64,000 nucleotides of DNA from Deinococcus psychrotolerans (GCF_003860465.1 NZ_CP034184.1:434001-498000), one strand, 5' to 3'; positions 33,206 through 42,049 are shown, counted from the stretch's first letter. A program made the numbers and translations. The notes: generated by a model from the sequence alone, not told the origin.

Positions 33206-34221
33206 CGCGCTGGCTGACAACGGGGTTGTTGTTGCTGGCCTCCACTGCTGCTGCCCAAGGCAATCTGATCATCCGCTTCCTTGACGTCGGTCAGGGTGAC
33301 GCGGTGCTCATCACCTCCCCGGAAGGCAAGAGCCTGATCTATGACGGGGGCCGCAGCGAAACCCGCATGCGCGAGTTGATCCAGCAGTACCAGATCAAAA
33401 ACGTCTCGCTGGTCGCGGCCAGCCACGCCGACGCTGATCACATCACCGGTTTGGTGCCGGTGGTCGAGCAGTTCAGGCCCCAGCTCTTCTTGAATAATGG
33501 CCTGGCTGGAACGACCCGGATCTGGAGCAAGCTCACCAGTGCAGCGCAGCAAGCAGGAACCAAGGGGCTGGTGGCACAGGATCAGGTCATCAACCTGGGC
33601 AGCGTCAAGGTGACGGTCATTCCCCCGCCACCCGGCATGAAAGCCGGAGAGCAGAACACCCATTCGGTCGGGCTGCTCATCCAGTACGGCACTTTCAAAG
33701 CGCTGATGACGGGCGACTCCGAGACGGCGGAAACCGAAGGCTGGCTCAAAACGTATCCGGCTAGTGCCCTCGGTCCCATCGACGTGTACAAATCCATTCA
33801 CCACGGCGCGAAGAACGGTGACCACCCGGCCTGGCTCTCGGCAGTGCGCCCCAGCAATGTGGTGATCAGCGTCGGCCCGAACAACTACGGCCATCCGACG
33901 ACGCAAGCCCTCGCTCTCTACGCCAAAGCAGGCGCAGCGGTCTACCGCACCGACCTAAACGGCACCGTGACCGTGACGGTGCAGCCGGGCGGCCAGTACA
34001 CCATCAAGACCGAGCGCGGGAAGAGTACGCCGACGCCCACTACCCAGCCACGATCTCAATCCACTCCACTGGTCATCCCCGCCACGCCACCGGCAGGTGT
34101 CAATGTCAGTTATGCAAACTGTACGGCAGTCCGGGCGGCGGGCAAAGCGCCGATCCGGGTGGGCGAGCCGGGCTACAGCCGCAAGCTTGACCGTGACGGA
34201 GACGGGATCGGGTGCGAGTGA
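33202..34221 (+). CDS. Secreted ComEC-like metallo-beta-lactamase with excalibur domain
   Basis: A 339-residue exported hydrolase. After a signal peptide (WLTTGLLLLASTAAAQG) comes the MBL fold: IRFLDVGQGDAVLI, SHADADHITGLVPV (the HxDxDH metal motif), SVGLLIQYGTFKALMTGDSE and YKSIHHGAKNGDHPAW. A Pro/Thr linker leads to a C-terminal excalibur motif (ANCTAVRAAGKAPI ... DRDGDGIGCE), a calcium-binding module of cell-surface proteins. The start is GTG overlapping the DUF3006 stop. Likely an extracellular nuclease or phosphodiesterase. Confidence 0.88.
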   Translation: MTRWLTTGLLLLASTAAAQGNLIIRFLDVGQGDAVLITSPEGKSLIYDGGRSETRMRELIQQYQIKNVSLVAASHADADHITGLVPVVEQFRPQLFLNNGLAGTTRIWSKLTSAAQQAGTKGLVAQDQVINLGSVKVTVIPPPPGMKAGEQNTHSVGLLIQYGTFKALMTGDSETAETEGWLKTYPASALGPIDVYKSIHHGAKNGDHPAWLSAVRPSNVVISVGPNNYGHPTTQALALYAKAGAAVYRTDLNGTVTVTVQPGGQYTIKTERGKSTPTPTTQPRSQSTPLVIPATPPAGVNVSYANCTAVRAAGKAPIRVGEPGYSRKLDRDGDGIGCE

Positions 34222-34277
34222 CCGACCTGCTGACGAGAATGACTGTTACTCCAGTTCGCTTCCTCTAGCATGCGCCC

Positions 34278-35687
34278 GTGACTGTGAAACTCAAATATGA
34301 CCGGGGAACGCTGATCACCTGGGAAACCCCCCAGGTGATCGCCCCGCTGTTCACCTGGGACGACCGCTCACAGCTCTACCGGGCACCGGGGCAGTGCTAC
34401 CGGCAAGTCGTCGAGACGCTGCGGGCGCACGGCGTCAAGCACCAGGACGAGGCGACTGAGTTCAAAACTCTGGAGCTGCGCGTCAGCCGGGAAGTCGAGC
34501 CCTACCTCCATCAGACCGAAGCGCTGGCCGCTTGGAAGCAGGCCGGGCGGCAAGGGGTGGTGGTGTTGCCCACCGGGTCGGGGAAAACCTTTGTCGCTCA
34601 GCTGGCGATGCGCGACACGCCCCGCAGCACGCTCATCTGCGTTCCCACCAAAGTGTTGATGCACCAGTGGTATTCGGGGCTGCTGGCCGCCTTTCCCGAC
34701 GCCAACATCGGCCTGCTGGGTGACGGCAATAAAGACCAGACGCCCATTCTGATCGCCATCTATGAATCCGCAACTATCTACGCCGAGGAGCTGGCCACCC
34801 GGTACGCGCTGATCATCTTTGACGAGGTTCACCATTTACCCTCTGATTACTACCGCACCATCGCCACCATGAGCCTGGCTCCCTACCGCTTGGGCCTGAC
34901 CGCGACGCCCAAGCGCGGCGACGGACGCGAGGCAGATCTGGACGCCCTGGTTGGCCCAGTCGTTTACCACAAGACCCCCGCCGAGCTGGGTGGCGGCACG
35001 TTGGCCGACTATCAGGAAGTGCAGATTCGGATTCGCCTGAGCGCCACTGAGCAGGCCCGTTACGACGAGCTGATTGCCCAGCGCAACGCGTTCCTGTGGC
35101 GGATGCATATCAAACTCGGCTCGCCTGAAGGCTGGCAGAAGTTCATCAACGCCAGCGGTACCTTGGAAGGGCGCAAAGCCATGCTGGCCCACCGGGAAGC
35201 GCGGTCTATCGCCTTCGGCACCGACGGCAAATTACGGGTACTGGAGGAAGTGCTGGCCAACCACCCGACCGAGCGCACGTTGATCTTTGCAGACGACAAC
35301 GCGATGGTCTACCGGATCAGCCGCGAGTTCTTCATCCCAGTGATTACGCACCATACGCCCGTCAAGGAGCGCCACGACCTGTTGCAGCAGTTCAAGGCAG
35401 GCACCTACCGCATTTTGGCGGCCAGCCGGGTTCTAAACGAGGGCGTCGACGTTCCGGAAGCGAGCATCGCTGTCGTCCTCTCCGGCACAGCCACGGAGCG
35501 CGAGTACATTCAGCGGCTGGGGCGCATCCTGCGGAAATCGGAAGGAAAGAAAGCGGTGCTGTACGAAGTCGTCACCGAGGGCACCAGCGAAGAGCGGGTC
35601 AGCCAGCAGCGCCGGGGCGAGTGGAACAGCCAACGCGGGCCGTCTGTCCCCACCGCCACCTGGGAGGATGTGAATGCTCCCCACTGA
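34278..35687 (+). CDS. XPB/RAD25-like superfamily 2 helicase
   Basis: A 469-residue helicase. An N-terminal damage-recognition-like part precedes the core, with RQGVVVLPTGSGKTF (Walker A, near residue 98), IIFDEVHHL (motif II, near 182), YRLGLTATPKR (motif III), ILAASRVLNEGVDVPEASIA and YIQRLGRILRKS (motif VI, near 412). The layout matches archaeal/bacterial XPB rather than UvrB or RecG. The gene starts with GTG 34278 and overlaps the next by 14 bases. In archaea XPB acts with the Bax1 nuclease in DNA repair; the same pair is seen here. Confidence 0.88.
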   Translation: MTVKLKYDRGTLITWETPQVIAPLFTWDDRSQLYRAPGQCYRQVVETLRAHGVKHQDEATEFKTLELRVSREVEPYLHQTEALAAWKQAGRQGVVVLPTGSGKTFVAQLAMRDTPRSTLICVPTKVLMHQWYSGLLAAFPDANIGLLGDGNKDQTPILIAIYESATIYAEELATRYALIIFDEVHHLPSDYYRTIATMSLAPYRLGLTATPKRGDGREADLDALVGPVVYHKTPAELGGGTLADYQEVQIRIRLSATEQARYDELIAQRNAFLWRMHIKLGSPEGWQKFINASGTLEGRKAMLAHREARSIAFGTDGKLRVLEEVLANHPTERTLIFADDNAMVYRISREFFIPVITHHTPVKERHDLLQQFKAGTYRILAASRVLNEGVDVPEASIAVVLSGTATEREYIQRLGRILRKSEGKKAVLYEVVTEGTSEERVSQQRRGEWNSQRGPSVPTATWEDVNAPH

Positions 35688-36939
35688 GCTGCTGATGTTC
35701 AAGGTCAAGGCCGGGATCGTCGAGCCGAGATTACTCAAGCCTAACCCGACCCACACCGCACTGATCGCCCGCTTGATCGAGTTGTTTGAAACCAGCGTGG
35801 GCAAGCGGCGTTTTGAACTGAGCGAGGAACTCAAGACTTTGGAGGAAGGTCGCCGGGACTACCGGGTGGTGCGTGGGTTGGCGCACATCCTCGCTGGGGA
35901 TCACAGCACCTTTGCCACCGGGGGGGTTCTCTCCCCGCCACTGGTGCGGGCCCGACTCTTCGAACTCAGCCAGGCGCACCCACCGGCACGGTTTCGCCGT
36001 CAAGACCTCCTCGAACAGGTGGGACGCAGTCTGGGAGCTGACCCGCAGGAGGTGGCCGACGCGCTGTACGCCGACCTGCCGGATCAGCAGACGCTGGTAA
36101 GCTTTGAAGCCCCTGACCCTCAGATACTGCTCGACCGCTACAACCTGGCACAGGCACAGGGGCTGCTCTACCGCGCTTACAGCCTGATCATCACCGCCCG
36201 CCGCAACGAACCAGCCCGGTACCGGCAGTTGATCTCCTACGTCAAGTTCTTCGGATTGATGGTCACGGTGGAAGGGGATTCGGATTACGGCTTCACCCTG
36301 ACCCTCGACGGCCCGACGTCTTTGTTTGGCGGCACGACCCGCTACGGATTGAGCTTGGCTAAGTTTCTACCGGCGCTGCTTCACGTGACCGAGTGGGATT
36401 TATCTGCCGCTCTCAAACCCCGCAAAGACCTGGCGTGGATCGATCCCACCGATACCGAGTGGTCGTTTCAACTCACCAGCGAGGACGGTTACGTCAGCCA
36501 CTACCCGCCGCCTAAAGAGTTCGATTCAGCTCTGGAGTCGGGCTTTGCTGACCGCTTTGCCAAACTCAAGTCACCTTGGACACTGGAACGCGAGGTGGAC
36601 TTGGTGCCCATCCCCGGCGGCGTGATCATTCCCGATTTCCGCTTGCTGCACGAAGACGGGCGCAGCGTGCTGCTGGAGATCGTGGGCTACTGGCGGCCTG
36701 ATTACCTGACCAAGAAGTTTGACCGGCTCAAGAAGTCGGGCCGGATGGACATCATCGTGGCAATCAGCGAGCGGCTGAATCTGGAGAAAGCCGGGATCAA
36801 GTTGGACGCTTTCAGTGAGCAGGTCATTTCATTTAAGGGCGTCCTAGATCCAAAGCGGGTGCTGGAATTGGCTGAGGTATTGGCGGTGCAGCCAACCGAA
36901 CGGGCAAAGAAGAAACGGATCAAAGGGAAGCTCCAATGA
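35674..36939 (+). CDS. Bax1-like DUF790 nuclease
   Basis: A 421-residue DUF790 protein. The N-terminal domain (LLMFKVKAGIVEPRLLKPNP, RRDYRVVRGLAHIL) is typical. The C-terminal nuclease core reads GGVIIPDFRLLHEDGRSVLL followed by EIVGYWRPDYLTKKFDRLKK, with the PD-(D/E)xK-like acids near D320 and E335. DUF790 includes Bax1, the structure-specific nuclease that partners XPB in archaea. The 14-base overlap with the helicase supports a joint complex acting on damaged or branched DNA. Confidence 0.88.
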   Translation: MLPTELLMFKVKAGIVEPRLLKPNPTHTALIARLIELFETSVGKRRFELSEELKTLEEGRRDYRVVRGLAHILAGDHSTFATGGVLSPPLVRARLFELSQAHPPARFRRQDLLEQVGRSLGADPQEVADALYADLPDQQTLVSFEAPDPQILLDRYNLAQAQGLLYRAYSLIITARRNEPARYRQLISYVKFFGLMVTVEGDSDYGFTLTLDGPTSLFGGTTRYGLSLAKFLPALLHVTEWDLSAALKPRKDLAWIDPTDTEWSFQLTSEDGYVSHYPPPKEFDSALESGFADRFAKLKSPWTLEREVDLVPIPGGVIIPDFRLLHEDGRSVLLEIVGYWRPDYLTKKFDRLKKSGRMDIIVAISERLNLEKAGIKLDAFSEQVISFKGVLDPKRVLELAEVLAVQPTERAKKKRIKGKLQ

Positions 36940-37394
36940 ATCCGTTCTCCATCTTCTGAGGACTGTTCTTCAGATGGCCGCAACCATGCCCACTGGCGGA
37001 TGCGCAAGCTGTCCTCGCGAGCAGGCGTGCAGTTGGCGAGCTTCTCAGCCTGCTTGGTCTCCCCTGCCCCTCTGCGCCGGGCGTTCAGTTCGCTGATCCG
37101 CAGGGCCGTCACAATATCGAAGTGAAGGTGACCCAGTTTGGCTCTTCCGCTGATTCCGTGCATTAAGGCCATTCCAGAGGTAAGTTCGCTGAACTTCGGT
37201 GGCGCAACGCCGTCTTCGACGTCATGTCTTCGGGTTTTGAAACTGCGATAGAGCCTCAGACCTCACCATTGCACGGAAATGCCGGAAGAGCCGCAAAATC
37301 GGGGCAAGCCCACCAGTCGCATTACCGGGCAAGTGGAGATACGGGCTGACGTCGGCAGGAGGCCAAAGCGACTATTCGAGGCCATAGTGACTAC
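36940..37394. other. IS-scarred intergenic stretch
   Basis: No gene is supported. A minus-strand frame (GHLHFDIVTALRISELNARR and on) is open but overlaps the nuclease gene and has no ribosome site. A short open frame just before IS3 copy 2 (GQVEIRADVGRRPKRLFEAI) may be the end of a lost gene. A solitary IS3 end lies at 37292-37312. Confidence 0.45.
37292..37312 (+). repeat. Solo right end of IS3 element A
   Basis: Twenty-one bases (CGCAAAATCGGGGCAAGCCC then A) identical to the right end of the IS3 element, 82 bases before the full copy 2. No transposase sequence is attached, so it marks a former insertion or a deletion to the IS end. Confidence 0.8.
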
Positions 37395-37451
37395 TGAGAG
37401 TGGCCCAGTTTTGCGTAGATGGAGATAAGCCTCGACAATAGGAGGCCCATC

Positions 37452-37751
37452 ATGACAAACCGCAGAATCCATACCGCTGACTTCAAACGAGACGCCGTGC
37501 AGCTTGCCCGAACGAACGGCAACGTCTCCAGTACCGCCCGCGACCTGAGCGTCAGTGTTTCGCTCATCCGTAAATGGATGAGCGCTGAGCAAGAGGTTGG
37601 CCATGCCGCATTCCCCGGTCATGGTCAGCAACTACTGACCGCCGACCAACAAGAGATTCGCAGGCTCCGCAAGGAAGTTAAAGTCCTGCGCCAAGAACGT
37701 GAAATCCTGAAAAAAGCGACGGCCTTCTTTGCCAAAGAAACTACGTACTGA
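37452..37751 (+). CDS. IS3 element A orfA, copy 2
   Basis: Identical protein to the orfA at 21474-21773: 99 residues, HTH plus zipper-like coil, with the AAAAAAG slip site near its end for the -1 shift into orfB. Intact. Confidence 0.9.
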   Translation: MTNRRIHTADFKRDAVQLARTNGNVSSTARDLSVSVSLIRKWMSAEQEVGHAAFPGHGQQLLTADQQEIRRLRKEVKVLRQEREILKKATAFFAKETTY

Positions 37752-37789
37752 GATTCCGCTTCATTCATGACTACCGATCCCAGTACCGC

Positions 37790-38611
37790 TTGGACATCAT
37801 GTGTCGGGTGCTGGAGGTTTCAGTGAGCGGCTACCACAGTTGGCGAAGAAGGCCCATCTCCAATCAGCAGCAACAGGACGCGCTGCTGAAGCAGCGCATC
37901 CACGATGTCTACCACCACCGCAAGGCACGCTACGGTGCCCCACGGATTCATGCGGAGCTGAAAGCCGAAGGATTGTCGGTCTCCAAGAAGAGGATTGCCC
38001 GTTTGATGCGTATTGGTGGGCTGCGAGCTAAAGGAAAGCACCGCTCAGTACGCACGACCAACCGTAATCACAGCGATCCAGTCTGCCCAAACCTGCTTGA
38101 TCGCCAGTTCAACGTCCAGCAGCCCAACCAGATCTGGGCCGCCGATTTGACCTACATTCCCACGAAAGAAGGCTGGCTCTACTTGGCTGTTACCCTCGAT
38201 CTGTTTTCCCGAACGGTAGTGGGGTATGCAATGGATGCGTACATGCCTGCAACGCTGCCACTGGCAGCGTTGCACATGGCTGTCCAGCGCCGAAATCCAC
38301 CACCAGGTTTGCTGCATCACAGCGACCAAGGAAGTCAGTATACGAGCCATCTGTTTCAATCTGCACTCGCACAGATTCAGGCGAAGTGCAGTATGAGCCG
38401 CAAAGGGGAATGCTGGGATAACGCCGTTGTGGAGAGCTTTTTCAGCTCCCTGAAACGGGAGCTGTTCGAGGAGACGATCTTCGAGACCCGAGCAGTTGCC
38501 AGACAAGCCATTTTCGAGTTCATTGAGGTCTTTTATAACCGTCAGCGCCGCCACTCGTCTCTAGGCTACTTGACACCCGCTGACTTCGAACGCCAAGCTA
38601 CAGCCGCTTAA
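37790..38611 (+). CDS. IS3 element A orfB (DDE transposase), copy 2
   Basis: Identical protein to the orfB at 21812-22633; one silent base differs (CTGTTACC for CTGTCACC). DDE residues intact. Probably made as an OrfAB fusion by frameshifting. Confidence 0.92.
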   Translation: MDIMCRVLEVSVSGYHSWRRRPISNQQQQDALLKQRIHDVYHHRKARYGAPRIHAELKAEGLSVSKKRIARLMRIGGLRAKGKHRSVRTTNRNHSDPVCPNLLDRQFNVQQPNQIWAADLTYIPTKEGWLYLAVTLDLFSRTVVGYAMDAYMPATLPLAALHMAVQRRNPPPGLLHHSDQGSQYTSHLFQSALAQIQAKCSMSRKGECWDNAVVESFFSSLKRELFEETIFETRAVARQAIFEFIEVFYNRQRRHSSLGYLTPADFERQATAA

Positions 38612-38641
38612 CCTCAACTACGCAAAATCGGGGCAAGCCCA

Positions 38642-39403
38642 CTACTGAACTACGAGGTACGCGAGTATCTGCTGGAGAAATGGGGTCGCAAGTGTGCTTA
38701 CTGCGGCGCTGAACAGACCCCCTTAGAGATTGAGCACATCATCCCCAGAAGCAAAGGCGGCTCCAACCGAGTCAACAATCTGACACTGGCTTGCGTTCCC
38801 TGCAACCAAAAGAAAAGCAGTCGGGACGTCAACGAATTCTTAGCAAAGAAACCGGAAATCCTCAAGAAGATTCTGGGTCAAGCCAAAGCCTCTCTGCGGG
38901 ACGCGGCAGCGGTCAATTCAACACGCTGGAAGCTGTATGAGACGCTGAAATCTTACGGATTTCCGGTTGAGATTGGCACAGGTGGACGCACCAAGTTCAA
39001 CCGCCGAACTCAGGGCTTTAAGAAGGCCCACTGGATTGACGCGGCCTGCGTTGGCGAGTCGGGCGAACACGTCGCCATCCCTCACCTCAAACCGCTGCTG
39101 ATCAAGTGCATGGAACGTGGAAATCGCAAGGCGTGTAAGACAGACAAATACGGGTTTCCGAACAAATGGCGGACCCGGCAGAAAGTCTTTTTCGGCTTCC
39201 AGACGGGCGACATGGTGATCGCACATGTTCTGACGGGAAAACATACAGGCGTGTATGTAGGGCGGGTTTCTATGCGGAAGAGCGGGCAATTTTGCCTGAG
39301 CATTGGGCGAGACACGGAAGGAAAAAAGGAGAAAAAAGATGGACTGCATCGCCGCTTCTTCAGAACACTCCAAAGACAAGACGGCTATAGCTATGGTTTT
39401 TAG
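38642..39403 (+). pseudogene. iscB: IscB RNA-guided nuclease, C-terminal fragment
   Basis: A 253-residue open frame starting at the IS3 end with NYEVREYLLEKWGRKCAYCG. It has the whole HNH domain (CAYC, LEIEHIIPRSKGGSNRVNN, CVPCNQKK), then QAKASLRDAAAVNSTRW, GGRTKFNRRTQGF, the RuvC-III motif HWIDAACVG, and the C-terminal TDKYGFPNKWRTRQKVFFGF and FQTGDMVIAHVLTGKHTGVY. The N-terminal PLMP, RuvC-I, bridge helix and RuvC-II parts are missing, so it cannot act as an IscB nuclease. The base order before the IS does not continue the frame, so the 5' part was lost earlier. Confidence 0.88.
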
Positions 39404-39424
39404 CCTTGGCATGGCTCCTTTCCT

Positions 39425-39444
39425 CCCCAGAATAAATTCTGGGG
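39425..39444. repeat. Hairpin, likely right end of an IS200/IS605-type element
   Basis: CCCCAGAAT pairs exactly with ATTCTGGGG across a two-base loop, 22 bases after the IscB stop. IscB genes travel in IS200/IS605-type elements, whose ends carry such short hairpins. The exact cleavage site cannot be seen. Confidence 0.55.
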
Positions 39445-39471
39445 TATCTCGGAGGTTTGTATGATTTTTAA

Positions 39472-39747
39472 CTGCTGCGCGGTGTCGGCTCTCAGCTCTT
39501 ACCACTGGCCACCATCCTCTGCCTCGGCACGTCACCCCGGCAGGCAATGGATCGTGCGGCGCTCGGACTGAACATCAGCCCCACCCTCGCGCCGGATCTC
39601 TTGTTGTTTCACGCGCAACCGAATGCCGACAGACTCCGCATCCTGCCCGGCGACATCCTCATCGGCGGCGGCGTCACCTGCCGCGTCCTCGACCACGCCG
39701 AAACGACCCGCGCCACCCACCAGGGCCAGGCCGTCAACCTCACCTAA
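39472..39747 (+). pseudogene. C-terminal fragment of an unidentified protein
   Basis: An open frame with no start reads GSQLLPLATILCLGTSPRQA, MDRAALGLNISPTLAPDLLL and RILPGDILIGGGVTCRVLDH to a stop at 39747. It begins where the IscB element ends, so that element probably interrupted the gene. An internal ATG at 39547 could start a 66-residue protein, but it has no ribosome site. Confidence 0.45.
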
Positions 39748-39880
39748 ACGACCGTGGCCCTCCCCGGCCAACAACGCCGGGGCACAGCAGAACAGAACCC
39801 TTTGCTCAACATCGGGTCCACCCCCTTAAGCGACGCCCTCCCCTACCGCCCAACACAGCGGACCATCAAGGAGAACCACC

Positions 39881-40522
39881 ATGAATCAAGGCATGATCAG
39901 CGGCAGCATCGTCCGTGTGGAAGATAAGAGCCAAGCCGCAGGCTTCCCCGCCTGCATCGTCACCATCGCGGGCGAAACGCACCGGGAGAACAAGCCGCTG
40001 GTGTACTTCGAGCAGATCCGCGTCTCCGGCCACACCGCCACCGCTGCCCTGGCCCTCCAGTCGGGTGACGCCGTGCTCTTCGACCAGGCGGTGATTGAAC
40101 AGCAGACCTGGGTGGAACGCGCCAGCAATGAACCACGCGCACAGCTGGTCGTCCGGGGCTTGAGCATGACCCGTCTGCGCGGCACGACCAGCAAAATGAT
40201 GGGTGAGCACCGCGTGCTCCTGCAAGCGGTGAACAGTTTCACCATCCGGGGCCGCCTCGCTGACGCACCCAAGATGAAAACGGTAGGCGCAACGACTGTG
40301 ACCGAAGGGGCCATCGTTGTCAACCTTCCCGAAGGGCGCAGCAGCGCGACCCGTCCGCACTATCTGAAGGTCGAGAGCTGGGGACACACCCCAATGAGTG
40401 GTCAGGCCAAAGGCGTCGTGACCGTCGCGGAAGTGCTCGTCAAGACCGACAGCGCCATGATCGACGGGAAGAAGCGTTACTTCACGGTTCTCGAAGCTCG
40501 CAGCAGCGCGGTTCTGGCCTGA
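39881..40522 (+). CDS. OB-fold single-stranded-DNA-binding-like protein
   Basis: A 213-residue protein with AAGGAGAA before ATG 39881. It starts MNQGMISGSIVRVEDKSQ and has a second similar unit from about residue 105 (FTIRGRLADAPKMKTVGATT, PHYLKVESWGHTPMSGQAKG, VVTVAEVLVKTD), which reads like an SSB OB fold. Two OB units per chain is the known Deinococcus-Thermus SSB design, though this protein is shorter than the chromosomal SSB. A plasmid SSB is the best guess; no acidic C-terminal tip is seen. Confidence 0.5.
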   Translation: MNQGMISGSIVRVEDKSQAAGFPACIVTIAGETHRENKPLVYFEQIRVSGHTATAALALQSGDAVLFDQAVIEQQTWVERASNEPRAQLVVRGLSMTRLRGTTSKMMGEHRVLLQAVNSFTIRGRLADAPKMKTVGATTVTEGAIVVNLPEGRSSATRPHYLKVESWGHTPMSGQAKGVVTVAEVLVKTDSAMIDGKKRYFTVLEARSSAVLA

Positions 40523-40559
40523 ATTGATGTTCAACCATCACCCCTCCCAGGATGAAGTC

Positions 40560-41305
40560 ATGAATGAGACGACCCAGATTGGTTTAACATTGCTCTCCCG
40601 CGAAGAAGCGCGAGTACTGCTCGCCGACCTCCCGCTCTGCCCGAATGCAGCGGCCAGGATGACCTGGCGCAGCTGGGTACAGAACGCGTCCGGCATTGGC
40701 CACTTCCAGTCGACGCCCTGCCGGGAAGAGGTCGAGGCTTACCTGAAGGCTGGGTACCAGGTCATCTTCGCCGAGCAGTCGCAGGATGACGTGCTGCATG
40801 TGTGGATTATCTTCCCCAGCCAGCAGGCGAAGCGGGTGGCGGAACTTGCACCGCACGCCTGCCGCGCGGCGGCGTTAAGTTGGCTCAAGCCCAGCCAGTC
40901 GGTCTCTGCCCCCTTGCCCCTGACCCTGCCGGTCACCCTCACCATGAATGCAGCGGCGCAACTCACGCTCGAACTCGGGTTCGCCACCGCAACCCTGAGC
41001 GTCACCGAAGCCTTGCTCCTCGCCGATCACCTCCACCGCGCCGCCGCCGGGCACAATCTCGACGAAACGACCCCCATCCCGATCTTCAGCAGCGGCGCGA
41101 CCATCATTCTGGAAGGCCAGAATCAGAGAGCGGTGTGGCTCTGCCCTCAACTGGCGATTCGTGTCGCGCAGCACATTGAACGCCTGGCAAACCTGCGTCT
41201 GCCCACAGGCGCGTCACCCCCAAGCACGTCTACGTGGCCCTGACCGCCCAACCAGCCAAAACCATCCGGCTCGGCTGGCTGGGCCGCTTCTTCAAGGCCA
41301 GCTAA
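40560..41305 (+). pseudogene. Hypothetical plasmid gene with 3' frameshift
   Basis: From ATG 40560 the frame encodes NETTQIGLTLLSREEARVLL, PCREEVEAYLKAGYQVIFAE and so on to IERLANLRLP, then ends at 41243 with a low-quality tail. In a neighbouring frame RVTPKHVYVALTAQPAKTIR and LGWLGRFFKAS read cleanly to a stop at 41305. A one-base change near 41205 thus appears to have cut the protein short. An intact product would have about 248 residues. Function unknown. It starts 37 bases after the SSB-like gene. Confidence 0.6.
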
Positions 41306-41428
41306 GCCGCCCCGGCGGGCGGCGAACGCGGCCTTCAGGATCCGCGTTCCTCATTCGGTCCCCCGCCCTGCGCGGGGCACGGAACCAGGAACGCGCCAGT
41401 GCGTTCTTCTGCTTGACCAAGATCTGGA

Positions 41429-41469
41429 GTGATTGCTCAGCAAGGAGCTGGTTGTGCTGAGCAGTCACC
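41429..41469. repeat. GTGCTGAGCAGTCAC-type inverted repeat, pair 1
   Basis: GTGATTGCTCAGCA (41429-41442) pairs with TGCTGAGCAGTCAC at 41455-41468 except for one base. It lies 46 bases before the DUF4262 start. The same arm sequence recurs at 42007-42049 and 44949-45026. Confidence 0.7.
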
Positions 41470-41514
41470 TTCACCCTCACACCTGTCGTGCCGAAGCCAT
41501 GAGAAACTGATGGT

Positions 41515-41988
41515 ATGAACCCGCAGTTCCCTGAACCAGAGAACGACTTCGATGTGGATGTCCTTCGTGGCATTCAAGAGTACGGATGGTTCGTACTCAA
41601 AGTGCCTGAAGATGCCGAAGATCCAGGTTTCGCCTTCACCGTCGGCCTTTGGGCGAACTACCTGCATCCTGAACTGATCATGTTTGGCCTCAGTCTTAAG
41701 GTCATGCACGAGATTCTCAATCTCGCTGGGAACGAAGTCAGCCGTAAAATGCGCCGGTTTGAGTCCGGTCAGCAGGCAGAGGGTCTCATAGAGGATCACT
41801 CCTGCACCTTCATGGATGTCGGTTCCGAGGCATACGATGAGTACCTTGGGTACGCCCAGTGGCTGTACCGCAAGCAGATGTTTCCAGTGCTGCAATGCGT
41901 GTGGCCGGACCGTCAGGGCTTCTTTCCCTGGCACGCTGGCTTCCTTGAAGAGCTGCGTAGTCACCAGCCTATTCTCGGGAGAAACTGA
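41515..41988 (+). CDS. DUF4262 domain protein
   Basis: A 157-residue protein. DVDVLRGIQEYGWFVLKVPE and DPGFAFTVGLWANYLHPELI are the DUF4262 hallmark (GW...YTvGL...HPEl), followed by LYRKQMFPVLQCVWPDRQGF and FPWHAGF. The role of DUF4262 is unknown; it is common on plasmids and in accessory regions. ATG 41515 has no strong ribosome site. Inverted repeats of one family stand on both sides, and one arm copy lies inside its last codons (41952-41965). Confidence 0.85.
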   Translation: MNPQFPEPENDFDVDVLRGIQEYGWFVLKVPEDAEDPGFAFTVGLWANYLHPELIMFGLSLKVMHEILNLAGNEVSRKMRRFESGQQAEGLIEDHSCTFMDVGSEAYDEYLGYAQWLYRKQMFPVLQCVWPDRQGFFPWHAGFLEELRSHQPILGRN

Positions 41989-42006
41989 CTCCTACTTTTC
42001 AATGAG

Positions 42007-42049
42007 GGTGACTACGCAGCACAGGGTAAGATCGTGCTACGTAGTCACC
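42007..42049. repeat. GTGCTACGTAGTCAC-type inverted repeat, pair 2
   Basis: GGTGACTACGCAGCAC (42007-42022) and GTGCTACGTAGTCACC (42034-42049) pair at 14 of 16 positions. The left arm is also an exact complement of GCTGCGTAGTCACC at 41952-41965, so two hairpins compete. It may serve as terminator for the DUF4262 gene, but there is no T-run. Confidence 0.75.

Larger units (their letters stand above)
37395..38641 (+). mobile_element. IS3-family element A, copy 2
   Basis: 1247 bp, almost identical to 21417-22663. CTAC lies directly on both sides, a 4-bp target duplication as expected for IS3. It therefore arrived by ordinary transposition, into DNA just before the IscB fragment. With copy 1 in the same direction it brackets about 14.7 kb. 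Confidence 0.92.

Noticed and set aside
36702..37172. Minus-strand open frame overlapping the Bax1-like gene
   Set aside because: Nearly half of it lies antisense to a clear coding gene and no start signal is present.
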